A DNA stretch of 64,000 nt from contig CM048853.1 in assembly GCA_026545225.1 (NCBI GenBank), positions 15,006,755 to 15,070,754 of the forward strand, read 5' to 3'. The stretch comes from Cornus controversa. Lineage: Eukaryota; Streptophyta; Magnoliopsida; Cornales; Cornaceae. Shown here piece by piece: positions 1-11,253 of this stretch. The notes under the pieces are model-generated. The model had not been told where the DNA came from. It saw only the letters and a list, made by a program, of their open reading frames with translations, and searched no databases. Each line of letters starts with the position of its first letter. The first letter of the stretch is position 1. A program made the position numbers and the translations under genes.

Positions 1-950
1 TTTATTATGCGCACTTGCCACTTTGGGAAGGCCAGGTGTCCCGTTGGTTTGTTTTCGCAAAGTAAAAACGATGGAACGAAGAAAAACTAGGGTATTCTGG
101 AGGGGATAGCACAGAGAGAAATACAGAGGCGATTCGTGACGATACAGACAAGACGATGGTGACTTCATCATCGTTCAAGCCTGGACCTCCGATCATGAGC
201 AACTAAACACCATTCTGGGGAAGTGATGTAACCCTAACCTGTCTTTCAATGTTTTAAGTTGTATATTAATTTGGGGATGATTTACTATGTGCATTGATTG
301 TATAACCGAGACGTAAACAATAGTTGTGCTATTGCTTTCAATTTGAATGTATTGATTCATTACATGTTTATTCTTGTTCTTGTGGAATGGATCCAAATTT
401 GCAATAATTAGGGTTTGCTCTTTTCAACTTCTGTGATTTTGTTAAGACAGGTTATACAATAGTTTTCACATGTTGTTCAATTTAGATTTTTGATAATTCA
501 TACTAAGCAAAGATGGGTTATAACATCATTAATTAGTCAGATGTATAGGCCATGCTAAGCGAAGACGAGTTATGCTTAATTGAAGGTTGAATGAATTCTC
601 TTGATAGAATTGAATTGGGCTTGTAGCCATTCTTTTCTGAATGCATAGAGTAAACGTTCCAAATTAGTACAATTAACATTGTTAGAGGGTTAGTGGTGAA
701 GTTAGTTCCCAGGACCTTCTCTTCCTGATTAAATTTCATAATACCAATTTATAAAAAGCTTTAATTTTCTCAATTAATTTCAAGATCAAACATCAACAAT
801 TGTTTTCCAATCATTTTAGAATTAATTCAAAAACTGAGTAACATAACCATTCAACCTTGCAAGTCCTTGAGGTTCGACACCCTCTATATAGCCTTGTCCT
901 ACGAGAACTCGTTCTATTGCGAGTGGTTAAGTAGAATTGAAACCACATCA
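1..950 (+). repeat. 5' LTR of element A (truncated by window start)
   Basis: Aligns without net indels to 11674-12623. It ends in ...CCACATCA immediately before the PBS spacer. Short ORFs on its minus strand recur in the 3' LTR and are not genes. Confidence 0.95.
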
Positions 951-955
951 ATTGT

Positions 956-973
956 TGGCGCCGTTGCCGGGGA
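956..973 (+). other. Primer-binding site, tRNA-Asp type (element A)
   Basis: TGGCGCCGTTGCCGGGGA, five bases after the LTR end. It is complementary to the 3' end of plant tRNA-Asp(GUC) including CCA, a primer known for Athila/Tat elements. The same 18 bases occur in O, M and B4. Confidence 0.9.
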
Positions 974-1325
974 CTTGCTTGAATTGTTTTGGTGCTTAGC
1001 CTTCAAGATTAGTTTTAATTTAATTGTTAAGTTAGGATTGTTCTTTGTTCTTTTCTGATCCATTTCATTTTTTTCATTTTTTGAGTACAGGTACTTTTGG
1101 TTACGAACCGTGAATAGAGGAGTGGAATTCATCGTAAGTCTCTGTGAGCTTTTCATATTCAAATTACTTGTGCTTGCTTATTCTAGTTAGTATTTTGCTT
1201 TCATTTGTTATTATTTTATTTTATTTATTTAATTATATTTTATTTTAGTTTCTTTTCTTATTTATTTTATTTTAGTTAGTTGTTCATTTATTTATTTATT
1301 TATTAATTCTTAGTCCTTGTGGTAT

Positions 1326-4151
1326 ATGTTGGGTCGTCGGTCTCTAGATACACCAATAGTCCCATATAACCCTGAACTTGAAAGAACCTTACATCAACAT
1401 AGGGGAGAAATTAGGGCCCAAGACTTAGAGGAAGAACATTTATCTGAGACTAAGAGTGAGACTGAAAATATGGCTAAGCACAATCCTCGAGCCCTTAAGG
1501 AGCATTTCGCTCCTGGGGCATATACATCCCCATCCTGCATGCAATTGCCTAATGTCACAGCAGTAAATTATGAGATTAAGTCTAGCGTTATACAAATGCT
1601 CCCATATTTTTATGGACTTAATAATGAGGATCCGTATAAGCATCTTGATGACTTCTTAGAAGTTTGTTCAACTGTTAAAATCCAGAATTTTTCTGATGAT
1701 GCTTTACGGATGCGTCTCTTCCCATTCTCTCTAAAAGATAAAGCTAAAAACTGGTGGAGTTCATTAACACCGAATACGATCACCTCTTGGGCACAACTGC
1801 AACAAGAGTTCCTCAAGAAATACTTTCCAATAGGAAAAACAAATCAAATGAGGCGATCCATTACCAGTTTTTCTCAAATAGAAGGGGAGCAATTCCATGA
1901 TACATGGGAGAGATATGGTGATTTGCTTAGAAAGTGCCCTCATCATGATATTCCTAAGTGGCAACTTGTACAATTTTTTTATGATGGGCTGATTGAGTCA
2001 TATAGGCAAATGGTAGATGCAACTTGTGGGGGTACATTCATGCTTAAGAATGAGGATGAGGCATGGACATTGTTTGTGAATCTGAGTGAAAATTCCACAC
2101 AACATGATTCCGCCAGTCGAGTTAGAACAAGTAGTTCTCGCAAAACTGGAGGAGTTTTTGAAATAGGCACATCACTTGATGTTTCCACCAAAGTGGATGA
2201 ATTATCAAGAAAAGTCGATCAACTCATGGTGGCTAGTCAATTTTCGACCCCTTCTCCTATCTTACAGGAAGGATGTGGTATCTGCACTAGTCCATCACAC
2301 TATTCCATAGATTGTCCCATGTCGGGGCAAGTTCCTGAATCCAATCCAGAACAAGTTAATGCTGCTTTCTCTAGACCTGGAAACAATCCATATTCTAATA
2401 CATATAATCCAGGTTTAAGGAATCACCCAAATCTCTCATGGCGTAGTCCATCTCTCAACAATCCTGTCCCTCAGTCCCAAGGACCAGTTCCTATGCCAGG
2501 TTTTCAGTCGGGTCGTCAATCTACTTATCCTTCATCTGATAGGCCCCAGAATCAATATTATCATCAAACTTCCCAGCATCCACCTCACAATTCAGTGTTT
2601 GAGGATAAAGTGTTAGCGACATTAGATAGACTCGACACTCATACTCAGTTACTTGAATCGAACACTCAGTTACTTCATTCCCACTCTCAATCCATCTCTA
2701 AGATAGAGGCCCAAATGGGGCAACTAGCTGACACTTTGAATCGTAGAGAGGAAGGAAAATTGCCAAGTCAGCCAGTAACTAATCCTAGAGGGCAATATGT
2801 AATTGATGATGTCGCTGCCAGTGGCCATCATCATGAGCATGTTCAGGCTATTACCACCTTAAGGAGTGGGAGAGTGTTAGATAATAAGGTGCAAGAGAAG
2901 AAAGAGGTTGAGAGTGAAATGGGAAAGAGTCCTAATCTAGAGTCTAAAATTAATAAGGCAACACTTTCTCCACCTACTTTAACTCTTGAGACAACATTTG
3001 AGCCCAAAGCTCCATTCCCTACACGTCTTAAGGAGTTGGCACCTTTTGGGAAACAAAGGGAGAAACTGCAAGATATGATGGAAGTTTTTAAGCAGGTAAA
3101 AATAAATCTTCCTCTCCTTGATGCTATAAAACAAATCCCAGCATATGCAAAGTTTTTGAAAGATTTATGCACTCAAAAGCGTAATTCAAGGGGTAATGTC
3201 CCAAAGAAAATCTTTCTAACTGAGCAAGTGAGCTCGATTATTCAGCATAACACCTCCCCTAAGTTTAAAGATCCAGGTGCACCCACGATATCTTGTGTTA
3301 TAGGGGATGTTGGTGTTGATAGGGCACTACTTGATTTAGGGGTGAGTGTGAATCTTATCCCTTACTCAGTGTACTTGCAATTGGGATTGGGTGAGCTTAA
3401 TCCCACGTCAGTTGTTTTACAATTAGCAGACAGATCAATAAAACAACCACGTGGGATTATTGAGGATGTATTAATAAAAGTGGACAAATTTTATTTCCCA
3501 GTCGATTTCATTGTCCTAGACACAGAACCTGTACCAGATCCTATGAAGTCCATTCCTGTGATTCTAGGTCGTCCTTTCTTAGCCACGGCTAATGCTTGCA
3601 TTAATTGTCGTACGGGGGTTATGGATATTTCTTTTGGGAATATGAAGGTGAGGTTAAATGTCTTTAATGCATCTCAACATCAGGCAGATGAAAATGAGTG
3701 CTATGCTATAGACCTTATAGAAGAGGTTGTGGAAAATTCACTTTCACTAATTTTGACCACAGACCCTTTAGAGGCATGTTTAGCCCATTTTGACTGTGAG
3801 GATTTTGATGTAGATCAGAATATCTGTGAGGTAAATTCTCTGTTAGGAAGTGTAACCAGTGATAATTTTTTGCCTCGAAGATTAGCTAAGGAACCATTGC
3901 CTAGATTGTCTAGTACTCCGCCGATTCCATCCTTAATGTCTCCTCCTGAGCTTGAGCTAAAACCTTTACCAGACAATCTTAAGTATATTTTCTTAGGATT
4001 AAATAAAACTCTTCCGGTCATCATTTCCTCTAGCCTGTCTAGTGACCAAGAGAGTGAGCTTTTGGGTGTCCTTAGGGAGTATAAAGAAGCCATAGGATGG
4101 TGTGTGGCAGACCTTATGTATGCATCGAATTCATCTAGAGGAAGATGCTAA
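1326..4151 (+). CDS. gag: gag-protease ORF, element A
   Basis: First ATG in the open frame is 1326, giving a start MLGRRSLDTP that aligns with [10 protein letters not shown] in the B copies. The gag capsid region (Retrotrans_gag type) spans about residues 75-260. A zinc knuckle follows with C317, C320, H325 and C330 (CX2CX4HX4C). A Gln/Pro-rich and heptad-like stretch lies at about 390-480. The aspartic protease has its DLG triad at D670 (3333-3335) and an ILGRPFLAT flap-end motif. DLG in place of DSG/DTG is normal for Athila proteases. The frame is open to 4151, but just before the end it loses homology: a small deletion near 4105-4120 shifts the RT into another frame. Gag and protease could therefore still be made, but not a full polyprotein. 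Confidence 0.9.
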   Translation: MLGRRSLDTPIVPYNPELERTLHQHRGEIRAQDLEEEHLSETKSETENMAKHNPRALKEHFAPGAYTSPSCMQLPNVTAVNYEIKSSVIQMLPYFYGLNNEDPYKHLDDFLEVCSTVKIQNFSDDALRMRLFPFSLKDKAKNWWSSLTPNTITSWAQLQQEFLKKYFPIGKTNQMRRSITSFSQIEGEQFHDTWERYGDLLRKCPHHDIPKWQLVQFFYDGLIESYRQMVDATCGGTFMLKNEDEAWTLFVNLSENSTQHDSASRVRTSSSRKTGGVFEIGTSLDVSTKVDELSRKVDQLMVASQFSTPSPILQEGCGICTSPSHYSIDCPMSGQVPESNPEQVNAAFSRPGNNPYSNTYNPGLRNHPNLSWRSPSLNNPVPQSQGPVPMPGFQSGRQSTYPSSDRPQNQYYHQTSQHPPHNSVFEDKVLATLDRLDTHTQLLESNTQLLHSHSQSISKIEAQMGQLADTLNRREEGKLPSQPVTNPRGQYVIDDVAASGHHHEHVQAITTLRSGRVLDNKVQEKKEVESEMGKSPNLESKINKATLSPPTLTLETTFEPKAPFPTRLKELAPFGKQREKLQDMMEVFKQVKINLPLLDAIKQIPAYAKFLKDLCTQKRNSRGNVPKKIFLTEQVSSIIQHNTSPKFKDPGAPTISCVIGDVGVDRALLDLGVSVNLIPYSVYLQLGLGELNPTSVVLQLADRSIKQPRGIIEDVLIKVDKFYFPVDFIVLDTEPVPDPMKSIPVILGRPFLATANACINCRTGVMDISFGNMKVRLNVFNASQHQADENECYAIDLIEEVVENSLSLILTTDPLEACLAHFDCEDFDVDQNICEVNSLLGSVTSDNFLPRRLAKEPLPRLSSTPPIPSLMSPPELELKPLPDNLKYIFLGLNKTLPVIISSSLSSDQESELLGVLREYKEAIGWCVADLMYASNSSRGRC

Positions 4152-6846
4152 ACATTCGAGAGAGGCCCAACGTCGTTTAAATCCTAACATGAAAGAGGTA
4201 GTGATGAAGGAAGTGGTGAAATTGTTAGATGCGGGTATCATTTACCCAATCTCTGATAGCGAGTGGGTGAGTCCCACTCAAGTTGTGCCCAAAAAGTCTG
4301 GAATCACTGTAGTTCCAAATTTTGAGGGAGAGCTTGTGCCACAACGAACCACTACTGGGTGGAGGGTATGTATCGACTATAGGAAGTTGAATTCAAACAC
4401 TCGAAAAGATCATTTTCCCTTGCCATTCATTGATCAAATCTTAGAGAGGCTGACAGGTCAGAGTTTCTATTATTTTCTAGATGGTTATTCTGGGTATAAC
4501 CAAGTGGCAGTTGATCCTAATGACCAAGAGAAAATGACTTTCACATGTCCGTTTGGTACATTTGCATATAGACGGATGCCTTTTGGGTTGTGTAATGCAC
4601 CCGCTACTTTTCAAAGGTGTATGATGTTTATCTTCTCAGACACGGTAGAGAAGTTTCTTGAAGTTTTTATAGATAATTTTTCAGTTTTTGGGGATTCATT
4701 TGATAGTTGCCTAAAACATTTAACCCTTGTGCTTAAACGTTGTAAGGACACCAACTTGGTGTTAAGTTAGGAAAAGAGTCATTTTATGGTTCAAGAGGGT
4801 ATAGTGTTGGGTCACATAGTGTCAGGAAGGGGCATAGAAGTTGATCGAGCTAAGGTTGAGCTTATCTCTAAACTACCTCCACCAAATTTGGTGAGGGGTA
4901 TTCGTTCCTTTTTAGGGCATGCAGGTTTCTATCGTAGGTTTATTAAGGACTTTAGTAAGATTGCACAACCATTGTGTAACCTACTCGCTAAGGACATTCC
5001 TTTTCACTTTGATAATGCATGTTTAGAAGCCTTCAAAAAGCTTAGGTCACTTTTATCATCTGCCCCTATCATGCAATCCCCCAATTGGTCAATACCGTTT
5101 GAAATCATGTGTGATGCCTCAGACTATGCCGTAGGTGCTGTTTTGGGACAACGAAAATAAAAGTTGCCAGTTGTGATTTACTATGCTAGTAAAACTCTCT
5201 CGGGTGCTCAATTGAATTACACCACTACCGAGAAAGAGTTACTAGCTGTGGTGTTTGCCTTAGATAAATTTTGGTCATATCTTCTAGGGTCTAAAGTTGT
5301 AGTGTTTTCTGACCATGCTGCTCTAAAACATTTGTTGACTAAGAAGGAAACCAAACCCCGACTCATTAGATGGATACTCTTGTTACAAGAGTTTGATTAT
5401 GAAATTAGGGATAAAAAGGGTTCCGAGAATGTGGTGGCCGACCACCTTTCTCGTATTCTCGTTGAATCGATATGCAATTCACCCCTTATATGTGATTCAT
5501 TCCCGGATGAACAACTCTTTGCAGTCACTCATGAGAAGGAACCTTGGTTTGCTGATATTGTGAATTACCTAGTAATAGGTAAAACTCCTCCTCATTGGTT
5601 CAAACATGAGAAAGACCGTTTCTATGCCCAGGTCAAGTCCTATTATTGGGAGGACCCTAACTTGTTCAAATATTGTTCAGATCAAGTGATCCGGCGTTTC
5701 ATACCTGAGTGTGAGGTCCACAGTGTGCTTACATTCTGTCATACCTTAGCTTGTGGTGGGCACTTTAGTGCTCAAAAAACTACATTTAAGGTTCTACAAT
5801 GTGGTTTTTACTGGCCTTCAATATTTAAGGATTCTTACCAGTTTTGTAGGGCATGTGTGCGATGTCAAAAGTTGGGGGCCATGACCAAGAGAGATATGAT
5901 GCAACTTAACCCTATAATAGTTGTGGAGATATTTGATGTTTGGGGCATTGATTTTATGGGACCATTTCTAATCTCATTTGGATTTGAATATATTCTAGTT
6001 GGGGTCGACTACATCTCGAAATGGGTTGAGGCGGTGGCTACCAGAACGAATGATCACAAAGTGGTGATTAAATTCATTCAAGAAAATATCTTCAGTCGTT
6101 TTGGAACACCAAGGGCAATTATAAGTGACGGAGGTAAGCACTTCTGCAATATGTTTTTCAAAACTTTACTTTTTAAGTACTCTGTCACGTATAAGGTTGC
6201 CACCCCCTACCACCCCCAAACTAGTGGACAAGTTGAACTATCAAATAGGGAGATTAAGAAAATTTTAGAGAAAACGGTTCGGCCTGATAGGAAAGACTGG
6301 TCATTGAGGCTTAATGATGCTCTTTGGGCATATCGTACAGCTTACAAGACTCCTATTGGCATGTCACCATACCGACTTGTTTATGGGAAGCCTTGTCACC
6401 TCCCAGTCGAATTGGAACATACAGCAATGTGGGCAATTAAAAAGTTTAATTTTGATATGCAATTAGCTGGCTCTAATCGTAGACTCCAGTTGAATGAATT
6501 GGAAGAATTGCGTAATGATGCTTACGGGAGTGTAAAAATTTATAAAGCAAGAACTAAGGCATTTCATGACAAGCACATTATGCGAAAGTCCTTTGAACTG
6601 GGGCAAAAAGTGTGGTTATATAATTCTAAACTCCAATTTTTTCCTGGTAAGCTTCGTTCGAGATGGGAAGGCCCTTATGTTGTCTTATCCGTGTCTCCAC
6701 ATGGAGCGGTTGATATTCAAAATATCAAGGATGGTAAAGTCCTAAAGGTGAATGGTCAGAGATTAAAACATTACATTGAGAATGAGGTGCTTAGTGAAAA
6801 CGCGGAGGTCATTGAGTTGGCGGATCCGGTTTATTTTGATGAGTGA
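4102..6846 (+). pseudogene. pol: pol fragment: RT, RNase H, integrase (element A)
   Basis: One frame, offset from gag-protease, with in-frame stops at 4768-4770 (TAG where a Trp is expected) and 5158-5160 (TAA). The RT keeps the first catalytic Asp (FLDGYSG, Asp at 4480-4482). The YXDD-equivalent reads FIDN, with Asn (4675-4677) in place of the second catalytic Asp. The RNase H shows CDAS, EKE and SDHAAL motifs. The integrase has an H-X6-H and C-X2-C zinc domain, then D (5950-5952), D (6127-6129) and E (6235-6237), spaced D-35-E. A GPY-like module ([12 protein letters not shown]) closes the protein; no chromodomain is seen. The frameshift, stops and Asp-to-Asn change make the RT non-functional. 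This is the only RT in the window. Confidence 0.93.
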
Positions 6847-8094
6847 GTGTTGGTGTCCGTCCGGCCGGGACGTTAAACCTGGTCTTCTTAGTGTAATTCT
6901 ACTTTATTTTTATTTTTTTTTATTCATTTATTATTTTATTAATTTTATTTATTTATTTATTTATTATTATTATTATTATTTTTATAGAGTGTTTCATTTT
7001 CATTTATTTATTATTTTATTTTATTTTGTTTAATTCTTTATTTTATTTTATCTGTTGTACATGTTTCGTTGAGTTTTGAAGTTAGTTTTTTTTTGTATGG
7101 ACGTGTTTCATGTGTTTGCTGATGAGTTCAGGTAAACCTACAGGTTACTAAGCGCAAAAGCGTTTCCGAAAGCGCATCTGCGAAATTACAGATTTTCAAA
7201 GTGAGTCTACTGGACAAAAAGCGCAATAACGCTTGCTAGAACGCATTTGCGCACTTAAAGACAGGAATTACATCAACCTACTGTCTAAAAGGGGCACCTG
7301 CGTAGGAAGCTAAGCCTCAGAAAGCGCACCTGCGCTCTATCCCTTGTGGCGGACCAAGCAAAAAGCCCACAGCCCACTTCCTTTCTTCAAGATTGCGCTT
7401 ATGCGCATTATTCAGCCCCAACCAAACCCTAGTGCGCAACAGGGCAGCCAACCGCCAGTAACTCTGCACCAGCAACAACGTATCCACCTTCAGCACCTCA
7501 TCACAGTGCACCAGCAGTGCACCACCAGCGAGCAGCAGCACAACGCACCCCGGTGCCCCTCTGCGCACACCAGTCATCGCGCCCCAGTGCACAGCACAGC
7601 CTTCCGCCGCACCAGCCGTGCGCAAAGCGCTGCAGCGGCCCAGCAGCACAGGCGCACCTACGCACCAGCGCACAGTAGCACAGGCGCACCAGCGCAGCAG
7701 CAGCTGCAGCGCGCGTCGCACCTGCGCCCACCGCGCGCGCACCAGCCAATGCCCTCAGCACACTTGCGCAACCCCCAGCCCTCTGCAGCGCACCAGAGCC
7801 ATTGCCGCGCCAGCATATACGCATCCGCCGCGAGCACCTGTCAGCTTTGCCTCCTTGGACACCAAAATTGTAGCATCCTACAACAATTAAATCCTAAATT
7901 GTGAGTCAAATCACCATCCAGTTCTGTATTAATTTGATCACAAGTGAGCACAACACTTCGAGTAACATAGAATATTGCAAGATGATTCTATTTTATTCAA
8001 CAATAGATATTCACTGTTGGATTTAATTTTGGCATTGGCCCACGGTGCTCCCCAACTGCTTGAATAAATTACCCCATCACTTTACCTTCTACCA
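6847..8094 (+). other. Region between pol and env-like ORF, element A
   Basis: 6890-7060 is T-rich low-complexity sequence. From about 7145 to 7345, short words built on GCGCA/TGCGC recur (for example GCGCATCTGCG, GCGCACCTGCGC). 7430-7850 is strongly GC-rich with CAG/GCGCAC words. Open frames here (7344-7904 and others) are low-complexity Gln/His/Ala/Arg strings on both strands; I do not regard them as genes. It ends in an A/T-rich leader before the ATG at 8095. Confidence 0.7.
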
Positions 8095-9213
8095 ATGGCA
8101 AGGAAGGGTGTATTTTCCTCCAATCCACCACCTCCGAAGCGTGTCCGGAGCGCTAAGGATGTGGTGCGAGCGGAATGGGCTTCGCGGAAACTTACTCCAG
8201 AGACTACATTTATGGTAGATGATTTTGTCAATCATGCCGACACAAAATGGGGAGTGCAAGCATTCAGAGATAGACTTTTGGAGCCATTGTTTACTCCGGC
8301 ATCCAACGCGTATTACCCTCGCCTTGTCCGGCTATTTTATCAGAATATGACATCTTCCAAAGATGAACAAGGGGTGTTGTTTACCTCGATAGATGGGCAT
8401 GAAATTCGAGTTGAGATAGATGTGGTTGAAGCGGCATTGGGGGTTTAGGATGATACGCCCAGCAATTTGTGGAGTACTTTTAAGGAGTTCTCGGACATAG
8501 ATCTTTATGATATGATCCAAAACATGTGTAACGGGTAGTATTCTGATAATGAGAGGAATGCCATAACCCGTTCTCGGCTTCCCAGACAGTTGTGGTTTGT
8601 GGATTCTGTATTGTCCCGGAACGTTCATCCGATAGGGCATTCAAATCAGAGGCGAGGAGCAATTCTAGAAGCTCTCTATGCTTTTCATGTGATGTAGTGG
8701 ATCTCCATCCTTGCCATAATTTGGGGGCAATTCTACACCGTTTATGAAGGGCTGGTTCAGAAAAGTAAAAAGTCGGCAAAGAATTGGACGTTTCCATTTC
8801 CCTATTTAATCACCAAAATATTACAACATCATGATTTCCCGATCTCTGCCTTCGAGCCAGTAGAGAAAGGCATCGTCGCTTTTTCTCTTACAGATTGGAC
8901 ACGGAGCACCAGTCGGTTACCTATAGCAGTTGGAACCCAGCTAAACACTGTTGCAGAATCAGCAGTTGATGATACTCCACTACGGGGTCATGTGGGTGTG
9001 CCTATAACAGAACAGCAGCCAGCACCTTTCGTTATGACCCAGACACATTATAATTATCTTACTGGTGAGATAGAGGGATTGCATGCAGACATGAATGCAC
9101 ATTTTCGTCAAGCACATGAGGATCAGCTCCAAACTCAGAAGATGCTTGCTGAGTTCGTAAAGCAAGTTGAGCGTATAACCTCTGGGGGAGCATCGACGTC
9201 TGCCCCGCAATAG
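8095..9213 (+). pseudogene. env-like third ORF, element A (three stops)
   Basis: One frame from ATG 8095 to the stop at 9211-9213, interrupted by TAG at 8446-8448, 8536-8538 and 8695-8697. It matches the intact B4 ORF (48646-49869) along its length: an N-terminal basic stretch, YPRLVRLFYQNM, LWFVDSVL, the IWGQFYTVYEGLV segment, then a C-terminal heptad-like tail (EIEGLHADMNAHFRQAHEDQ). This is the 'putative plant transposon protein' domain usually found 3' of Athila pol and called env-like by position. I see no signal peptide or membrane segment. Its function is unknown. Confidence 0.85.
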
Positions 9214-10467
9214 GACGATATGGGTTTGGTGGTCTCATGATGGGGGTAAGGTCGAACATTTTTATTTTGCGTTATTTTATTTATTTATTTATTATTTATT
9301 ATTTTTTATGTTTTCTTTCTTCTTCTTTTCCTTTAACCTTTATTTTCATGATTTTGTGTTTTGGTTAGTTCATAAAAAATAAAAAATAAAATTTTCTTTA
9401 TATATATTTCTATATAGATACAAATATTAAAATTCAATACATCTATAAAAAAAATAAATAAAAAAAATTGTCGTCCATTCCCTGACTATGTATGTAGTAC
9501 CAAGTATCTATTTTGTCAAATGTTTGATAAAGTTGATGATTTTCGTTTTTTTAGAGTCTGGTTTTAATACCCAATACTATCGAGATTGCTTCGACACAGT
9601 ATGACTTTACTAAAGAAAGGCAGCCCCTTTGTACTCTATACGTTAGAGTATCTGGATAATCAATATCTTATCACATATGCATCTTAGAAAATTGGGAACC
9701 ACCAGTTCAGAGAATGACGACACACTTGAAAAAAAAAATTTCGTTACTTGTTTTTTCCATGTTCGTTCTTTATATTTCTTATTATGAACCCATTCATTTC
9801 ACTTGGCTTGTATAGTGGTGTCTTTTGACAGGATGTTGCACCCAAGTTTGGGGGAAAATAGCATTGTTAACTTCCAGCTACTGGTTTGCCATCTGTCCAC
9901 TCCCCTATTCATGGTAATATCGTTCTGACTCTCATCTATGTTTTTTCTCCTTGTACATTGAGGACACTATACCATTCAAGTTTGGGGGTAAGGTGATATA
10001 TTTCTTGTGTTTTAAATATGAAGGTGAAATAGATATAAAGGTGAAATAGTGGCATGTTTTAGACATTTTTTAAATTTTTTGTATTGATTTTTAGAAATTG
10101 TTTGGTAGTTTCTTTTTATAGGTTGTTTTGTTTTAACATCAATCAAGAGTTTAATACTTTATGTAGGTTCTTGACTTGAAATTGTAGAGTATGTGTAAAG
10201 TTTTTAGAAACTATGGTTTGAATGCAGTGGTTTAAGTCGTTATTTGCATTGACATGACTTGGAGTGGTTGACTCTGGTTCTTTTCACAATTCACATGCAC
10301 ACTAGTAGAGTTAGTGGGGTTTGTACTTGGCTTTGAGTATCAATTATGTGTGCTGAATATAAGTCGGTATCCCTTGAGAATAAACATTTTAAACATGCTA
10401 CACTTGTAAAAAAATAATAATAATAATAAAAAAAATAAAAAAAAATAAAAAATTTTAAATAATAATC
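9214..10467 (+). other. 3' UTR of element A, proximal part
   Basis: Non-coding. It holds T-rich and A-rich runs (9280-9470) and two PPT-like motifs AAGTTTGGGGG at 9844-9854 and 9978-9988. The second follows a degenerate form of the CATTG-AGGA-CAATG hairpin (from 9953). An A-rich tract (10408-10460) precedes the structured block. Confidence 0.75.
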
Positions 10468-10607
10468 CTATGGTTTGTGGCCATTTTGGTTCGAGTTATT
10501 AAGTCCCTCGAGGTATCTTGAAACCTGGTGCCGTAAAGCCATTTGGTTTGGGAGTCGCAGGCTGAAAGCTCGCTACATGGACCAATTCGAAAGCCTAATA
10601 AACCTAG
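10468..10607 (+). promoter_or_regulatory. Candidate structured 3' UTR RNA block, A copy 1
   Basis: Closing stems CTATGGTTT (10468-10476) with AAACCTAG (10600-10607), one bulge, and GTGGC (10477-10481) with GCTAC (10572-10576), one G-U. Inside are TCGAG/CTCGA and AAGCC-ATTT-GGTTT hairpins and the near-invariant TTTGGGAGTC. Homologous blocks occur in families B and C with different stem sequences but retained pairing. Role unknown; packaging, export or translation signals are possibilities. Confidence 0.6.
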
Positions 10608-10627
10608 GCATTGCGTTATTGGTTAGT

Positions 10628-10767
10628 CTATGGTTTGTGGCCGTTTTGATTCGAGTTATTAGGTCCCTCGAGGTATCTTGAAACCTGGTGCCCTAAAGCC
10701 ATTTGGTTTGGGAGTCACAGGCTGAAAGCTCGCTACATGGATCAATTCGAAAGCCTAATAAACCTGG
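10628..10767 (+). promoter_or_regulatory. Candidate structured 3' UTR RNA block, A copy 2
   Basis: Tandem duplicate of the preceding block at a period of 160 bp. Closing stem CTATGGTTT pairs with AAACCTGG (10760-10767), using U-G where copy 1 has U-A. Confidence 0.6.
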
Positions 10768-11089
10768 GCATTGTGTGTTCATGTTTTGAGTGATACATTC
10801 AATAAGGGGATCCAATAAATTGAAGGGACTTGTAATTGCTCACTCAAGGCCAGGTTAAACGACATTGATGAATGCTAGTTCACTTTTCATGAGGGGGCTA
10901 GAGTTAGTTTCTTTGAGTTGTGATTGATATAAATTTTGTGTGAGAACCACTGTTTTGAATTATGAGATTTAGGGATTTGTAAATATACTTGAATACAAGT
11001 CTTTTAACTACATTTTGTAATCTTCATCTTGATTCAAGTTTGAAATAAGAATTTCGGAATGTTTGTTGGTAACATCTCTAGAAACCCTC

Positions 11090-11158
11090 ACGAGACTTTA
11101 CTCGTCCACTAGGGGTAACCTAGGGGTTTAAAAGGCTTGTTGCATATGCTAAATGCAA
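11090..11158 (+). promoter_or_regulatory. Three consecutive small hairpins, element A
   Basis: ACGAG/CTCGT (11090-11105), CTAGG/CCTAG (11109-11123) and TTGCAT/ATGCAA (11140-11158). The same row occurs in B at 26949-27018 and 51367-51434. Confidence 0.5.
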
Positions 11159-11215
11159 TCGGATCTCCCACGAAAGAGGAAGTAGTTTAGTTGTTTTATT
11201 TCATTTTTAGTTGTG

Positions 11216-11253
11216 TATTGCTAAGAGACTAGCAATATGTAAGTTTGGGGGTG
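11216..11253 (+). promoter_or_regulatory. Pre-PPT hairpin and polypurine tract, element A
   Basis: TATTGCTA and TAGCAATA flank loop AGAGAC (11216-11237). Three bases later is the PPT AAGTTTGGGGG-TG (11241-11253), directly abutting the LTR start TGATAAG. The PPT primes plus-strand DNA synthesis. Confidence 0.85.

Larger units (their letters stand above)
10468..10777 (+). repeat. 160-bp tandem duplication
   Basis: The two copies of the structured block plus a spacer repeat with few mismatches. Families B and C have a single copy at this place. Confidence 0.85.

Noticed and set aside
7344..7904. 186-aa Gln/His/Ala-rich protein
   Set aside because: Low-complexity GC-rich repeat region with open frames on both strands, not conserved in B or C.
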